NCBI GenBank assembly: GCA_020744425.1
Contig: JAGMUV010000001.1
Location: 806,001 to 870,000, forward strand
Source: Dactylonectria macrodidyma
Lineage: Eukaryota > Ascomycota > Sordariomycetes > Hypocreales > Nectriaceae
Reading direction: 5' to 3'
DNA: 64,000 nucleotides
Shown: positions 1 through 10,715 of the stretch, piece after piece
Position numbering within the stretch: position 1 is the stretch's first letter
Layout: the number at the start of each line of letters is the position of its first letter
Notes under the pieces: model-generated
Databases searched by the model: none
What the model was told of the DNA's origin: nothing
What the model saw: only the letters and a program-made list of their open reading frames with translations
Translations under genes and position numbers: made by a program

Positions 1-2061
1 CGTGAACACATGAACCAAAAACTCAGCTCAGCAGCCCCCAATTTCGTAAATGAGCTGGCACTGCAGGTGTCGGAGGTTGCGGTTGTACAAGACTCCTTTC
101 ACACGACGCGTACATAGTACAAAAGCCAGGCCAAATCCGATCCGATCCAAGGACTGAAGCCAGAATCAGCCACCTCGCGCCCGTGGCCAACGACGGACCC
201 TCGTTTATTTTCGTCCGTTCTAACCGGAGGCACGCCGCCCCATGACTAACCATCAGCGCAATAGAGCGGGTGTCACAGTTACTCAGCATTGTCTTCAACT
301 AGAGGCTGTGTTTCTCTCTGCCAGTGCCTCAAAAGCTGCAACCCGTAATTAATGCCTGCCGCAGGATCTGGGCTGCCGTGCGGTTGTCTCCGGCGCCGGG
401 GCTGAGCCATTCGTAGTATCTGAGACGGCCTCGCAGTCATCCTGGATTCATTGGAAACAGCGTGCACGGGCAACTATTTTTATAGACTGCTGTTTACCAT
501 GTACTATGTACGCAGCAGGCCGGTGGCGTCGTATTGACGAGCCGTCCTCTCGGCAGCTATCCAACTGATCTTGGGGCCTCATATTCCAACCCATACACCG
601 CATAGTAGCTGCAGGTGACAACCAAGGATCATCCAGTATATCCTATCACCTCGGGAACTCAGAAGCGGCATGGTGTTGCTGTATTCTTACTGAATACAAG
701 ACAGCCTAAGACATCAAAGGGGAAAGGCGAAACCCCATGTGCGCGCGATTCTCAGTGGTTGTACCGACTATCAGGACATCACCTTCCTCGATGCATGATT
801 GAGAGGTCCACAGAGAATTTTTCAATGCCCGCATAAACATCTTGTGTTCCCCAGGTTACGAAGAGAATATGCTTGGCAGCTGACTCTAGAAATGTCGAGC
901 TTCAGAGGCAGCTTCACCGAGGATCTTGGTCTCAACCTATGTTCTGCTTCGACCTGGTCCAACCAAATTTTCCCTCTCACTTTCAAGCCCAACAGCTCGA
1001 CTAACATGCGCATTATATGGCCAAGAATAAGTATCCCAGCTTAGGACTTGGCTATCCAGAAAGTGCGCGACGCAGGTATGACGGATACGGCCACCGTCAT
1101 AATTGTGCAGATCGGTGTGAGGCATGACCTAAACCTGGAGACTCCGATTTGTGACCAAGGGCGCACAGTCTCTGCAAGGTCCATGAACCATTCTGCGTTG
1201 AATATTTCTGTCTCGGATTACGCCGCATCACGATCTTGCGCCTCCCATGAGCAGCTGCACGCCTCAGCCGGCTGTCATCCCCCTTTCCAGCCCCCGATAG
1301 TAACTCACCACCCTCCAATCAGTCCCCAGAGCCCTTCTCCGTGTGACGAACACGACGAGGTGGCGTTGTCTTGGTCAGGATGATCAAATGCTCAGCTAAT
1401 GCTTGTGAGCGACTGTGACTGCTGAAGCCAAGGGATCGAGAGGCGTCACCAGCGGCTCCTGCAAGTCCGATTCGTCATGGATCGCAAGCAGCGTCACCCA
1501 CAAGCAGCATGAAACGTAGGATTTCTAACATCGTTCAGACAGATTCTGCAATATTCAGCCCGGGCTGTTGGAAACTTTTCGACAGTTGAAAGCACAATCC
1601 TCCGTCATTCCTCCCTGTTCCACTGCAGGTGATATTGTTGGTGCGATAAGATGGCGCAAAGGAGCGGACTGTCATGGAGACTTGTGGGGCTGGAGATACC
1701 AGCAGTTTCTATTCCCATCTTGCGGAAGTTATTCGCGGATCGGCGGCGTTTTCATAATGTTACGGATTCTCAAAATGCATGGGAGATCCCAACCTGACAG
1801 CAGATCCTTCAACTCCGTCAAAGCATGTACGATGATGTGGTCTCAAGCCATCCAACAGGCGAGGAGGCTGCTCTGGGACTTGCCACCTATTGGACCTCGT
1901 GTGCTGTCTATGGAATGAGGCGTCAGTGGGTGGCCCAGACCCAGGGAAATGATTCAGAGTATGGAGAACAATTCGAGAACATAAATTATTCGCCTCTTGC
2001 CCACTTGTGCATCTTCATCTGCATTCAATCATCTAGTTTCTTTGTGAGCCTTGCTACTTTG
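1..2061. other. Intergenic region before the P450, no gene recognised
   Basis: Only short overlapping open frames of unrelated composition occur here, and none matches a family I recognise. The last part, from 1825, is open in frame with the P450 gene and could be translated as an N-terminal extension. The extension is not needed to complete the P450 fold, so I treat it as leader. Confidence 0.5.
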
Positions 2062-3690
2062 ATGATGCTAGCCTTACTATTAACACCCTTTTCTCGAGAA
2101 TACCTCCTCGTTACCGTTGTTATTCTTTTGCTCGCTCTTCCACTCCAAGTCCTTGAGGGCTACTTCCGGAGATGGAAGCACTCCCAAGCCATAGGCTGTC
2201 GGGAACCTACCAGGAAGTCCGTCAAGGATCCCATTATCGGACTTGACTTTCTCTTCGACGCGCTCTTTGGCGAAGCTCCCAAAAGTTACCTGGACAGCAC
2301 TTGGAAAGCCTTTCAAGCAATGGGCACCACCTATACCGAGAAGCGATTGACATGGGAAACGGTATATACTTGTGATTCCCAAAACCTCAAGTACATGCTA
2401 GCCACCGGCGCCGATGACTTCGATCTACCCCACGTTAGAACGTCTGTCATTGGGAGCACCTTTGGGCAGGGTATCTTCGCCTTGTCTGGCCACCCGTGGA
2501 AACATGCTCGATCAGTTCTCAAAAACAACTTGAAGACACAGAATCTTAGCACATTTTTAAACGCCATTGAACAGCACTTCCAAACGTTCTTAGAGCACGT
2601 ACCAATAGACGGTACTAACATAGACCTCAGCCCTCTCTTCGCCGGGCTCATCATGGACGTTGCGACCGAATTTCTCATGGGCCACTCGACTCACATGCTC
2701 ACGGTAGATGGCATTCACAACAAAGGACAACAGTTTCTGGACGATTACATGGTATGTTCAGAGGAGATCATGCAGCGGATGCAGCTAGGCCCTCTTCACC
2801 CCTTCAGGATCAACTTCCAGGCGAATAGAGCCAAGAAGCGCGTGTACGAATACCTCGATACCTTTATCGAGGACTCTCTTCGACAGCCAAACAATAACGA
2901 GGGTGTAAATCTCCTGACGGAGATAAAATCCATGAACAGTGACCGAAAGAGCATCAGCGACCAGATCTTGCACATTCTACTGGCAAGTCGCGACACAACG
3001 TCAAGTCTCATGAGCAACCTCTTCTTCGTTCTCGCTAAGAAACCACATCTGTATGCCAAGTTGAGGGAAGAGGTCCTGCGGGCTACTGGCGGCGCGCCTC
3101 CTACGACAAGCCAGCTCCAAGAGATGAGGTACTTGAAGTGGTGCGTCAAAGAATGTAAGTCACTGCAACCTGCCACGCTTCAGCATCGCACATACTCACG
3201 TTCCCTCCACAGCTCTGAGGCTACATCCCGTCGTCCCAACTAACATTCGCGTGGCCTTGAGAGACACGGCGCTCCCACGAGGCGGCGGCCCCGATGGCCA
3301 GTCGCCTGTCTTTGTTCGCAAGGGAAGCATCTTGATCTACAACGTCTACGCCATGCACCGTATCGAAGCGACCTTTGGCGCCGACCCGGAAGAGTTCGTT
3401 CCCGAGCGATGGGAGGACTTGCGGCCGGGCTGGGGCTATCTGCCCTTCAACGGCGGGGCTCGATCGTGCGTCGGACGTGAGTGTTCCAGAACTAACAGTG
3501 CGACATGCGCTCGTAATGCTAATGTTGACGTCGTGTAGAACAGCACGCACTTCTGGAGACTCACTACATTGTGGCCAGGATGGTGCAGACGTTCAAGACT
3601 CTCGAGTCTCGTGACGAGGACGAGTGGACGGAGCTGTACGCGTTGACCTTGTGCTCGAAGAACGGTGCGCGAGTAGCTGTAACAGTTTGA
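2062..3690 (+). CDS. Cytochrome P450, CYP52-like (alkane/fatty-acid hydroxylase type)
   Basis: Three exons: 2062-3154, 3213-3476 and 3539-3690, giving 502 aa. Introns of 58 and 62 bp have GTAAGT and GTGAGT donors. Residues 1-35 form a hydrophobic ER anchor followed by basic FRRWKHSQAIGC, the usual CYP52 N-terminus. The I-helix reads LLASRDTTSS (around 306-315), the K-helix ExxR is ESLR joined across intron 1, PERW follows, and the heme loop FNGGARSCVGQQ with Cys about 450 is completed across intron 2. CYP52 enzymes hydroxylate the omega end of n-alkanes and fatty acids in the ER; the substrate here is unknown. An upstream in-frame ATG at 1825 would add 79 residues, but the ATG at 2062 puts the anchor at the family's usual place. 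The gene converges on a Zn2Cys6 regulator 790 bp away. Subfamily and substrate are inference. Confidence 0.9.
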
Positions 3691-4480
3691 CGGAACGTGT
3701 TTACCGTAATGGATGAGTCGTTAGTATATAAGCTCAATGTAGAAACCTGAAGAACATAGAACTCGTCTTACTAGTCTTAAAAACAGAATCTGCTTAATTG
3801 TCGCCACTGCAACTGGCTGTGAACCATGGTGCTGCTGCTGTGTAGTCGCCACTCCATACCTCGAAACATCAAGTATTGTTCTTGCGGCCGTTTCCTTTGT
3901 TCTCATTCACAAGTACATACCCATACCATCTGTGCAATATTGAGGTAAGCATAAGCATCCCATGATGTGTATCCAGCCACGTCGTCAAAAGAAATCTCAG
4001 GTATTCTGCCTCTCATAGACCGTTAAAAAGTGAGCCAGTACTGAAACGATACGTGAAATATACTCTCTCGTGATTGCCTATTGTTTGACCGATCTCTAGG
4101 GCATCCGTAACCATCAATTTACCCATATCATACATATGACAAAACTCCGCAGCCATCACTACCAGAGGGCTTCCAAATGATTCCTCCCTGTTCCTGTCTC
4201 CGTTTAACTTGATCGCCATAAAAAGTCCCTCAAGTTTCGGTGTCATGCCAGTACTCCTATCCCATATCACCTAGTCCGTTCCGTAGTTTGAGGGGTATCA
4301 TAGTTTTGTCCCTCCAGCCGGGAGGGGGGTTTGTTCGCCACGATGGACGTAACAGAGACGTCGAGTCCCTTGAGTAAGAAGCAAGTTTGAAGCCCAACAT
4401 GACTTTTTCAGCTCCCTTCGTCGTAGTCTCGGCGGTGCCTTTTGACATGACACCTGCCAAAGGTGCCACTGATTCACCCC
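3691..4480. other. Convergent intergenic spacer
   Basis: This 790-bp spacer lies between the 3' ends of the P450 and the regulator gene. It contains only short open frames and AT-leaning sequence, consistent with two 3' untranslated regions. No gene or repeat is seen. Confidence 0.6.
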
Positions 4481-6261
4481 TTACACCACTAAGAAGTCCA
4501 TGTCAAGATCTCTTAGCGACTTCACCCAGCTCCTGTTCCCTTTGCCTTCAGCCTGCAGTCCCCATAGCTTGTGCAAGGCATCTCTTGCAGCGTACAGGAA
4601 TCCCCAAGGGGACTCCAACATCAAACTCTTGATTCTGTCAATGACCCACTCTTTCATCTCGGTCGTCTTGACGCTCGCGCCAAAGACAAAGGTGATCCAT
4701 GCCGTTGCTTTGTAGTTGGGATCGTCTTCTGGGATAGAGATCAGGGTTTGCTGTAATTCTTCCAGTAGCATATCGACCATCTCGTCACTATACACAGCAT
4801 CCAAGGACGGAATCGCATGTAGGATGTACAGACAGGTGCCGAGTCGATGGGCTGAAGCCACGCGAAAACGGCTCAATACTGGGTCACTATATATGGAAGG
4901 GAGGGTCTCGACTTCTCGCGCCCAAGCGATCACATCGATATTTTGAGCACGATTAAAGAGGGCCACGCCGGCTGTTGTCACCATATCGAGCGAGACACCA
5001 TGTTCAGAGATGGTGCTCGAGAGCTGGGCCGCGGTGAGCATAATCTCCAACAGTTCTGGCGGACAGCAATAGTAGCTATTCGCCGTCTTTCTCAAAATCG
5101 ACAGTCCTTGACAGGAGTTGAAGAATGATCTCGAATCTGTGACAGGGGGTCGGAAGGTTGACTCTAAGATATAATACCTGTGTCGATGTCAGTAGCTGGC
5201 ATGGTCAAAAAGACAAAGCACGTACACAAAACAGTCAGACATGACATAATTCCTCAAGCTTGCGTCTACAGTGGAGGAGGGGAGCAATGCCATGATCCTG
5301 CCGGCGCCATCCAGGTGAGCTTTCCAATTTTGTTTGCCGGACTCGATCAATTCGAGGTTGATAAGGAACAAGACAGACGCAAGGAGAACATCACCATCGA
5401 TGGAATTGATGCTCTGAAGGGCAGACGGCATCATTTGCAACACTTGCTGCTTGGCGACGAGAGCATCGACGAGTAGGCCCCTTGGACCTTCCCCCCTGTC
5501 CAGGGAGTTGGGACTCAGCCAGGGCCTGGCACGGTTGTACATGTGCGCGGCCGAGGCAGCGATGATGACCTGACGTAGGAGAGGGTGGGCCTGGGTCAGC
5601 GGCAAGAGGTTTCGGAAGGGGTTGTGTTCGGGAACGTCATAGGCGACAAAGTCTCGACAGAGCCGCGATGAGACTATAATGCCATCAGCCAAGTCCATCA
5701 TCAACAACCAATGAGGGTGTCGAGCTACGCACAATAAGCGAGATATTGCCTTTGGGAGTACTTCATGTCTTGGAAGATGGGGTCGATGAGCACCCAGGGA
5801 GTCGAGGCCTCGTACTCGTACCCGAGGGGGGTTGGGGGGGTGGGACAGACGAGCTGTGTGTCGCCGCCGACTACGAAGGCGTCATCACCATGGCTGGATA
5901 CGACCTCGGCGTCGGCTTCGGCGCCAGCATCGGCATCGGCATCGGCGTCCACGTCAGCAACGGTGTCGGAGCCGGCTTCAGATGGAGTCGCCACGGAGGC
6001 AGGCACCTGGCGGCTTGGCCGTCTCGGAGGCGGGCCCGGAGCAGGATAGAGGGCGGCGCTCGACTTCTGGCCGGCCAGCTTGCCCCGCGAGGCAACGGCC
6101 CCAGTCCACAGGAACAGCTGGCCATAGCCCAGGCACTCAATGCCCCGGGCAGCACACTTGGAGCACTGTGGGACCGTCCGATCACAGCGGAGGCGGCGGC
6201 GACGACAGTTGTGGCATGGCTTGTCGGCTCCTCCAGAGTCTATGTCGGCTGATGGAGCCAT
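4481..6261 (-). CDS. Zn(II)2Cys6 transcription factor with fungal-specific domain
   Basis: Three exons on the minus strand: 6261-5733, 5673-5226 and 5177-4481, giving 557 aa. Introns are 59 and 48 bp, with GTGCGT and GTACGT donors and CTGAT/CTGAC branch sites. Cysteines 16, 19, 26, 33, 36 and 43 form the exact C-x2-C-x6-C-x6-C-x2-C-x6-C binuclear zinc cluster. After a disordered region with an Ala-Asp run, the segment LIDPIFQDMKYSQRQYLAYF followed by SRLCRDFVAYD and NPFRNLLPLTQAHP matches the fungal-specific domain of the Fungal_trans_2 type (PF11951). The start is the first ATG before the zinc cluster; a longer upstream open frame lacks conserved sequence. The protein should bind CGG-containing sites in the nucleus. 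Its target genes are unknown; the convergent P450 is a candidate by proximity only. Confidence 0.9.
5917..5968 (-). repeat. GCATCG-type codon repeat encoding Ala-Asp run
   Basis: Short hexamer-like repeats on the plus strand (gcatcggcatcggcatcgg and variants) encode the low-complexity segment DVDADADADAGAEADAE of the regulator. It lies in the linker between the zinc cluster and the fungal-specific domain. Such runs expand and contract by slippage, so length may vary between strains. Confidence 0.7.
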
Positions 6262-7530
6262 GGAAGGACGGAAGAGAGCGAAACGAGACGAGACGAGAGA
6301 AGCCTGACGGACCGACAACGTTCGGATGAGAGCGGGAGCGCGTGAATGAGAGCGTTTGAGCTGGAAGCCGGGGCATGAACCCGCTCTGAGTCTAGGGAAC
6401 AGCCAGGTCCGCAGCAAGGGGCCAGAAACGTCTATTGACTAACAGCGCGTGCATATCCGCATCAGTCGATGCGCAAGTTCCTGGCCTGTGTTTCTCTGGG
6501 TCTTGACTCTCGGGACTCTGTGTGTCTATGTTCTGAGTTGCTGGTCGCTGTCCTTGTATGGGCAGAGGATGGCATCAGAGACACCAGAGGCGGCCGCGCC
6601 TTCTAGTCCCAAAGAGGCAGCCAAGACGCAATCTTGCCTCTTTGGCCCCTCTTCTCCACACGTTGCCGTAACCCGGCCCCCGAGGTGGATGACGGAGCCA
6701 TGAGATGGGAGAGCTAACGGCACCTGGAGGCCGGTGCTTGATTAGCAACCTGAAGAGTTATCAAGCCTCGAGAGGTGCTAAGTGGCCTAGCCGTTGAAGA
6801 GATGCATTGACCGCCGTTAGCTGAGTGGGGGAGACCTTTTTAAGTTCCTGATAACGGCTTCGCCAATCTCAAGCCAGTGACCAGTCTGTCTGAGGATGAC
6901 GACACTTGAAGGCCAAGGATCTAAGAGATTCAACACAGACCGGTTCCTTATCGAGATTGGGGACGCTGGGAATACATGAGGCTGGGTTCCCACGGAAGCT
7001 ATCGCGCTCAAGGTTAGTATGTTTGTGATGAGCGATTGGCTGAACGACCACGACCACGAGGGCTCCCATTTTCTCCGACCCAGCCGGCTTCAACAAGTCA
7101 ATGAGTTAGTCAAGAAAGTACATAGCTGATTAATTGCAACGAAGGACTTCGCAGTGTACGTTTTAGACCGTTCCGTGAAAGTAAGGCAGCCCCAGAAACG
7201 CCGCGTCCCCAAGCACTAAGTCTAGGGTAGCTTCCCCGCCAAGCCATGCAGAAATAACGAAACAGTGCCCATGCCATTGGCCTACATTGGAGGAATTGTG
7301 GTTCGTTCTCCTAATAGACCTCTAGCAGCATACAAAAACAGTGCCAAAAAGAGGGGATATTCATGTTTAAGCAACCTTTTATTTGAAGTGTTGATGTCTC
7401 CATTCAACTGTGATACCCAAATTTGATGGATCTCGGATCCGCCCCAAAAACTGATGGCAGGTGTAACCTGTGCAAGTAAAACTCCTCCGAACTCCATGCT
7501 AAAATCTCCACAAGTCTATGTTTGTGTTCC
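6262..7530. other. Promoter side of the regulator gene, no gene seen
   Basis: About 1.3 kb separates the regulator's start from the 3' end of the next minus-strand gene. Only short open frames with no recognisable domain were found. Confidence 0.55.
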
Positions 7531-8130
7531 TCAATATGACACAGGATGTTTGTCCTCTAGGAGAAGAATGATGCGATGCGCCTCGACCTTGTTCACGGAG
7601 TCCTCAAGCAGCTGAAGACGCTTATTGAGTTTGTGGGTGTTCCTCGCCAGACGGGCCTTTTCGCAAACGTCGAGAACGTTCTTGGTCAGGCATTTGACGA
7701 GAACATTTTGTTTGCCGAGGGCTCCTACTTCTCGATCGCGATGGAGACGGATGCCTTCCTCTTTGGCGTCAAAGTGACGGCGGACAAGGAAGCTCATTTT
7801 GCGGTAGACGGTTCTGGCATCGGTGACCATGTCCGAGATTTCGGTGGTGCTGAGGGGGTAGGCCAATTCTGACATTTTGCTGCGAGTCCAGCGGAGGTAC
7901 TGGACCGCCCAAATGAGGTGATCATCGAGCTGCTCGTCTATGAAGGGGCATCCAGAGTAACCGTCTTTGGTGAGCGTTTCGTCAGATGAGTTGATGAAGT
8001 TGTAGATGCTGTTCTCGGCGGCGTCGCGGCCATGTCGGGTCTTTGAAAGATCAAAATATGGGGGGAAAGAAGGCATCTTGGTGCCAGACTCGGGATTTGA
8101 AGGACCAGAGGTAGTAGTGGAAGCAGCCAT
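7531..8130 (-). CDS. Hypothetical protein, 199 aa
   Basis: A single open frame of 199 aa starting at MAASTTTSG. The frame stays open upstream to 8289, but that extension is encoded by a GT/CA microsatellite (a poly Thr-His run) and is very probably leader. The protein has a disordered Ser/Thr/Pro-rich N-terminus. A mainly helical charged part follows, containing WAVQYLRWTRSKMSELAYPL and, near the end, LNKRLQLLEDSVNKVEAHRI, which could be a coiled coil. No signal peptide, membrane segment or known domain is visible. I do not recognise a family. Codon use and composition look coding, and the frame is long for its context. Confidence 0.6.
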   Translation of the reverse strand: MAASTTTSGPSNPESGTKMPSFPPYFDLSKTRHGRDAAENSIYNFINSSDETLTKDGYSGCPFIDEQLDDHLIWAVQYLRWTRSKMSELAYPLSTTEISDMVTDARTVYRKMSFLVRRHFDAKEEGIRLHRDREVGALGKQNVLVKCLTKNVLDVCEKARLARNTHKLNKRLQLLEDSVNKVEAHRIILLLEDKHPVSY

Positions 8131-8208
8131 CTTGAATGATTGTTGGTTTCTGAAGTAGAGAGCCGAGTAGAAAAACATGAAACAAGAGCTTTGAGTGTGC
8201 TCGAGGTT

Positions 8209-8222
8209 GATGATATGGTGCA

Positions 8223-8266
<44 letters not shown>

Positions 8267-8371
8267 TTGAGATGTCGAGAGATTCTCAAGTGCAGATGTG
8301 ATGATCTGGTGCACTGTGTGTATGTATGTGTGCGTGGGTTTGAGATGTCGAGGGTTTCTCAATTGCAGATG
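8209..8371. repeat. Tandem duplication with (GT)n microsatellite
   Basis: Copy A (8209-8298) begins gatgatatggtgcac and ends gattctcaagtgcagatg. Copy B (8300-8371) begins gatgatctggtgcac and ends gtttctcaattgcagatg. Both contain gggtttgagatgtcgag. The middle of copy A is an uninterrupted GT run (about 8226-8259), which in copy B is shorter and broken. The pair lies just upstream of the start of the 199-aa gene, in its leader or promoter. Confidence 0.85.
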
Positions 8372-8449
8372 AAGATGATCAAGAAAGAGGAAATTTGTAC
8401 TTCGAGAGGGGGAAAAGCCACCTTCTTATACATTTCTCAAGAGGGAGGT

Positions 8450-8537
8450 TATCAAGGTATGGAGGAAAACTGATCTCTAGGCTCGATGTGAGGGTATCAA
8501 GGTAAGAGAGAGTCATCTCTGGCGTCGATATCAAGGT
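8450..8537. repeat. Three tatcaaggt motifs
   Basis: The nonamer tatcaaggt occurs at 8450, 8495 and 8529. The last two copies are preceded by related ctctaggctcgat and ctctggcgtcgat blocks. It looks like a decayed short tandem repeat upstream of the 199-aa gene; a protein-binding role is possible but unproven. Confidence 0.5.
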
Positions 8538-8539
8538 GG

Positions 8540-10160
8540 TTTCGGGGCAAACCTTGGGTGGGCGGCTCTGGATTGATCTTGTTGTCTATATCCCGTCGTT
8601 GGTAAAGTCAAAATCCAGAAATGAATTCGAAGTAAGGCAAATCCCAAATGCCGAATAGGTATTGATATTGCTGGATTGGGCCATGTTTCTTGCCCAAATA
8701 TTGCGGATGTCTTCGGTCTGGGTTTGGGTCCGGTGCCCGAGGCAGACCTGGGTGTGGAAGGCAAAGACATCAAGATTTCGACGGTACAATTGCCTGAAAA
8801 TACGGGAGTAATAGTTTAAATGGATTTTTAAATAATGGAGGGGAAAATGCGTGAGAGCAGTCTACCAAGTTTTGATTCGTCTGCAGATCGGCCGGCGATG
8901 GAGGGAAGATATGTCACTCGGGGTAAACCTAGACAATATCTTCAGGACATGTAATCCAGCCAGCTCGACCAAGGTAAGAATGGATCCATGAGTCACACCA
9001 ATAAGTTGAGGATTGGGGCAAATCAGTAAAAGACTGATCTGGAGCTGACTTGGCTGTTGATGATCCATCAGATCACATGATCCTTGGCATCAGGCATCTC
9101 GGACGCTCATTCGTAATGACATTCCGCACATCTGGAAAATTGGCCCAACTGCGTATTCTGCTTCAAATCAGGCGCTTTATTGGTATTTTAATGATGAGAA
9201 CATGTTTTAAATACCATCGGCGATCCAAGCGATTCGCTACAGGAGATGTGAAGCCTTGGGCATAGCTGATGGTCCAATTGCGCACGTTATTGAAGCCTAC
9301 ACTTCGCAATTTTGCGCTTAAGACTGAGCAAGAGGTTTCTTCTCACATTCTTTTCATACATTAGGAACATGGAGTAGGTTTGCCGGTGAGGATTCTCCGG
9401 AACAACAATGTTGGGGAGACAGGACAGCGTCAAGGGTGCGACGCTCTGTGGTTTCGTGGTTCATGGGGCTAAAGCCTCTTGAAGGCGTGCCATATGGTCC
9501 TGATGATCATATCAAATAGCCCGTTGATTGGAAGAGATGCCCCAAAAAAAATTGGTCTATGCCTGATTCATGTTCTGAAATCATTGCAGACTAGAAATTG
9601 AGATTGAATGCTACCACATCATTCGGACATTGACAATGGTGACAAAGGACATCGTGTTGCAAGGCCAGTGTAGTGAGCATGGTGGAACTTAAGGGCACTA
9701 ATAAGGGACCAAATTAGGGTTCCATCGTAATCATTAAGTTAGCTGTGAACGAAGGATGGATTAAATTTATAATAGTACACTGAATGAGAAGTAGCCCTTC
9801 GGAGAGCTCCGACGACAGCATGGGAGCAGGGATGGTTAGCAAAGGCCGTTGGATAGTGGGGGAAATGCCGGTCAGAATAGCAAGACTCAACCGGTTAAAT
9901 ATGTGATGAAGCCGAGTTGGATGCGTTCATGCAGTGGGAACGATGTGGTGGTGGTGGTATTGATGAATGAGATGGACGGGCAAGGGGTGGCACGAAAACA
10001 CTACACACCTTGGAGCATCACATTTCATAAAATTTAACATGTTATTCAAATTTAGAGACTAATTCAGTCCACTTTTTGACCTTATATATATATATATTGT
10101 TCTCTAATATAGTATTGACGTAGCTTTTATAAGCTGCTTATGTTGCAATCCGTCTTTGGC
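8540..10160. other. Gene-free stretch becoming AT-rich at its right end
   Basis: No open frame in this stretch looks coding. From about 10030 to 10140 the sequence turns strongly AT-rich, including an alternating TA run at 10082-10099, and ends against the 21-nt sequence shared with 13762. It may be the remains of a repeat element altered by repeat-induced point mutation; that reading is inference. Confidence 0.45.
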
Positions 10161-10161
10161 A

Positions 10162-10182
10162 TGTGCGGTGTTTTCCTTCCCC
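10162..10182. repeat. 21-nt direct repeat, left copy
   Basis: A 21-nt stretch beginning tgtgcggtgttttccttc is found again, identical and in the same orientation, at 13762-13782. Both copies lie immediately right of an AT-rich block containing cttttataa and tgcttat. Outside the 21 nt the right flanks differ. Confidence 0.8.
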
Positions 10183-10556
10183 CGAAGGGCGGGTGCCTGC
10201 ATTCAAGCAAGATCAGTATCTCGATTGTGGGAGTGTCTTTGGTGCAAGATTGGCTTCGATCTCCAGATTCTCATCTAGTAATCACTGTGGTTACAGCGCA
10301 GGTCCGCCTGTAAATGCCAAGGGACACCCCTCCAAGACCCCTCCACGGCCCTTCATTGAGACCTATTACAGCATGGGACCCCACTGAAGAAACCCCTGCG
10401 TCGGCGGCTTCCGACGATGTTCAGCGTGCAACAGTGGGTCCTGCAGCGGCGCCAGCAAATAGATCGTCGCGGGGTCATCGCCAAAAGAGCAGGAGGCAGA
10501 AAAAAAAAGAGTGCCCGTGCTTTCGCGCGGGTCAGCCTTCCAGCATCGTCCGGGCC

Positions 10557-10690
10557 TTTTCAACTTTCCTTCAACTTTTTTTTCTCTTCCTCTCTGTTCC
10601 CATCTCTCTCTCTCCCCTGGGCAATCATCTTCACCGTCTTGCTGCCTCGTCACCTCTATCTTCCTCTTTCTTTGCTCCTTCTCGTTGCGA
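10557..10690 (+). promoter_or_regulatory. CT-rich leader of the phosphoribosyltransferase gene
   Basis: A pyrimidine-rich tract of T and CT runs ends 25 bp before the ATG at 10716, which has the context caccATG. CT-rich tracts next to the transcription start are typical of highly expressed filamentous-fungal genes. The exact transcription start cannot be read from the sequence. Confidence 0.5.
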
Positions 10691-10715
10691 TACCCGGGAC
10701 CACAAAACCGCCACC

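Noticed and set aside
1825..2061. N-terminal extension of the P450 from the ATG at 1825
   Set aside because: Starting at 2062 gives the ER anchor and total length usual for CYP52; the extension adds unconserved sequence.
5746..6329. Long plus-strand frames opposite the regulator gene
   Set aside because: They are the complement of the Zn2Cys6 exon; the real gene has the six cysteines and spliced frame.
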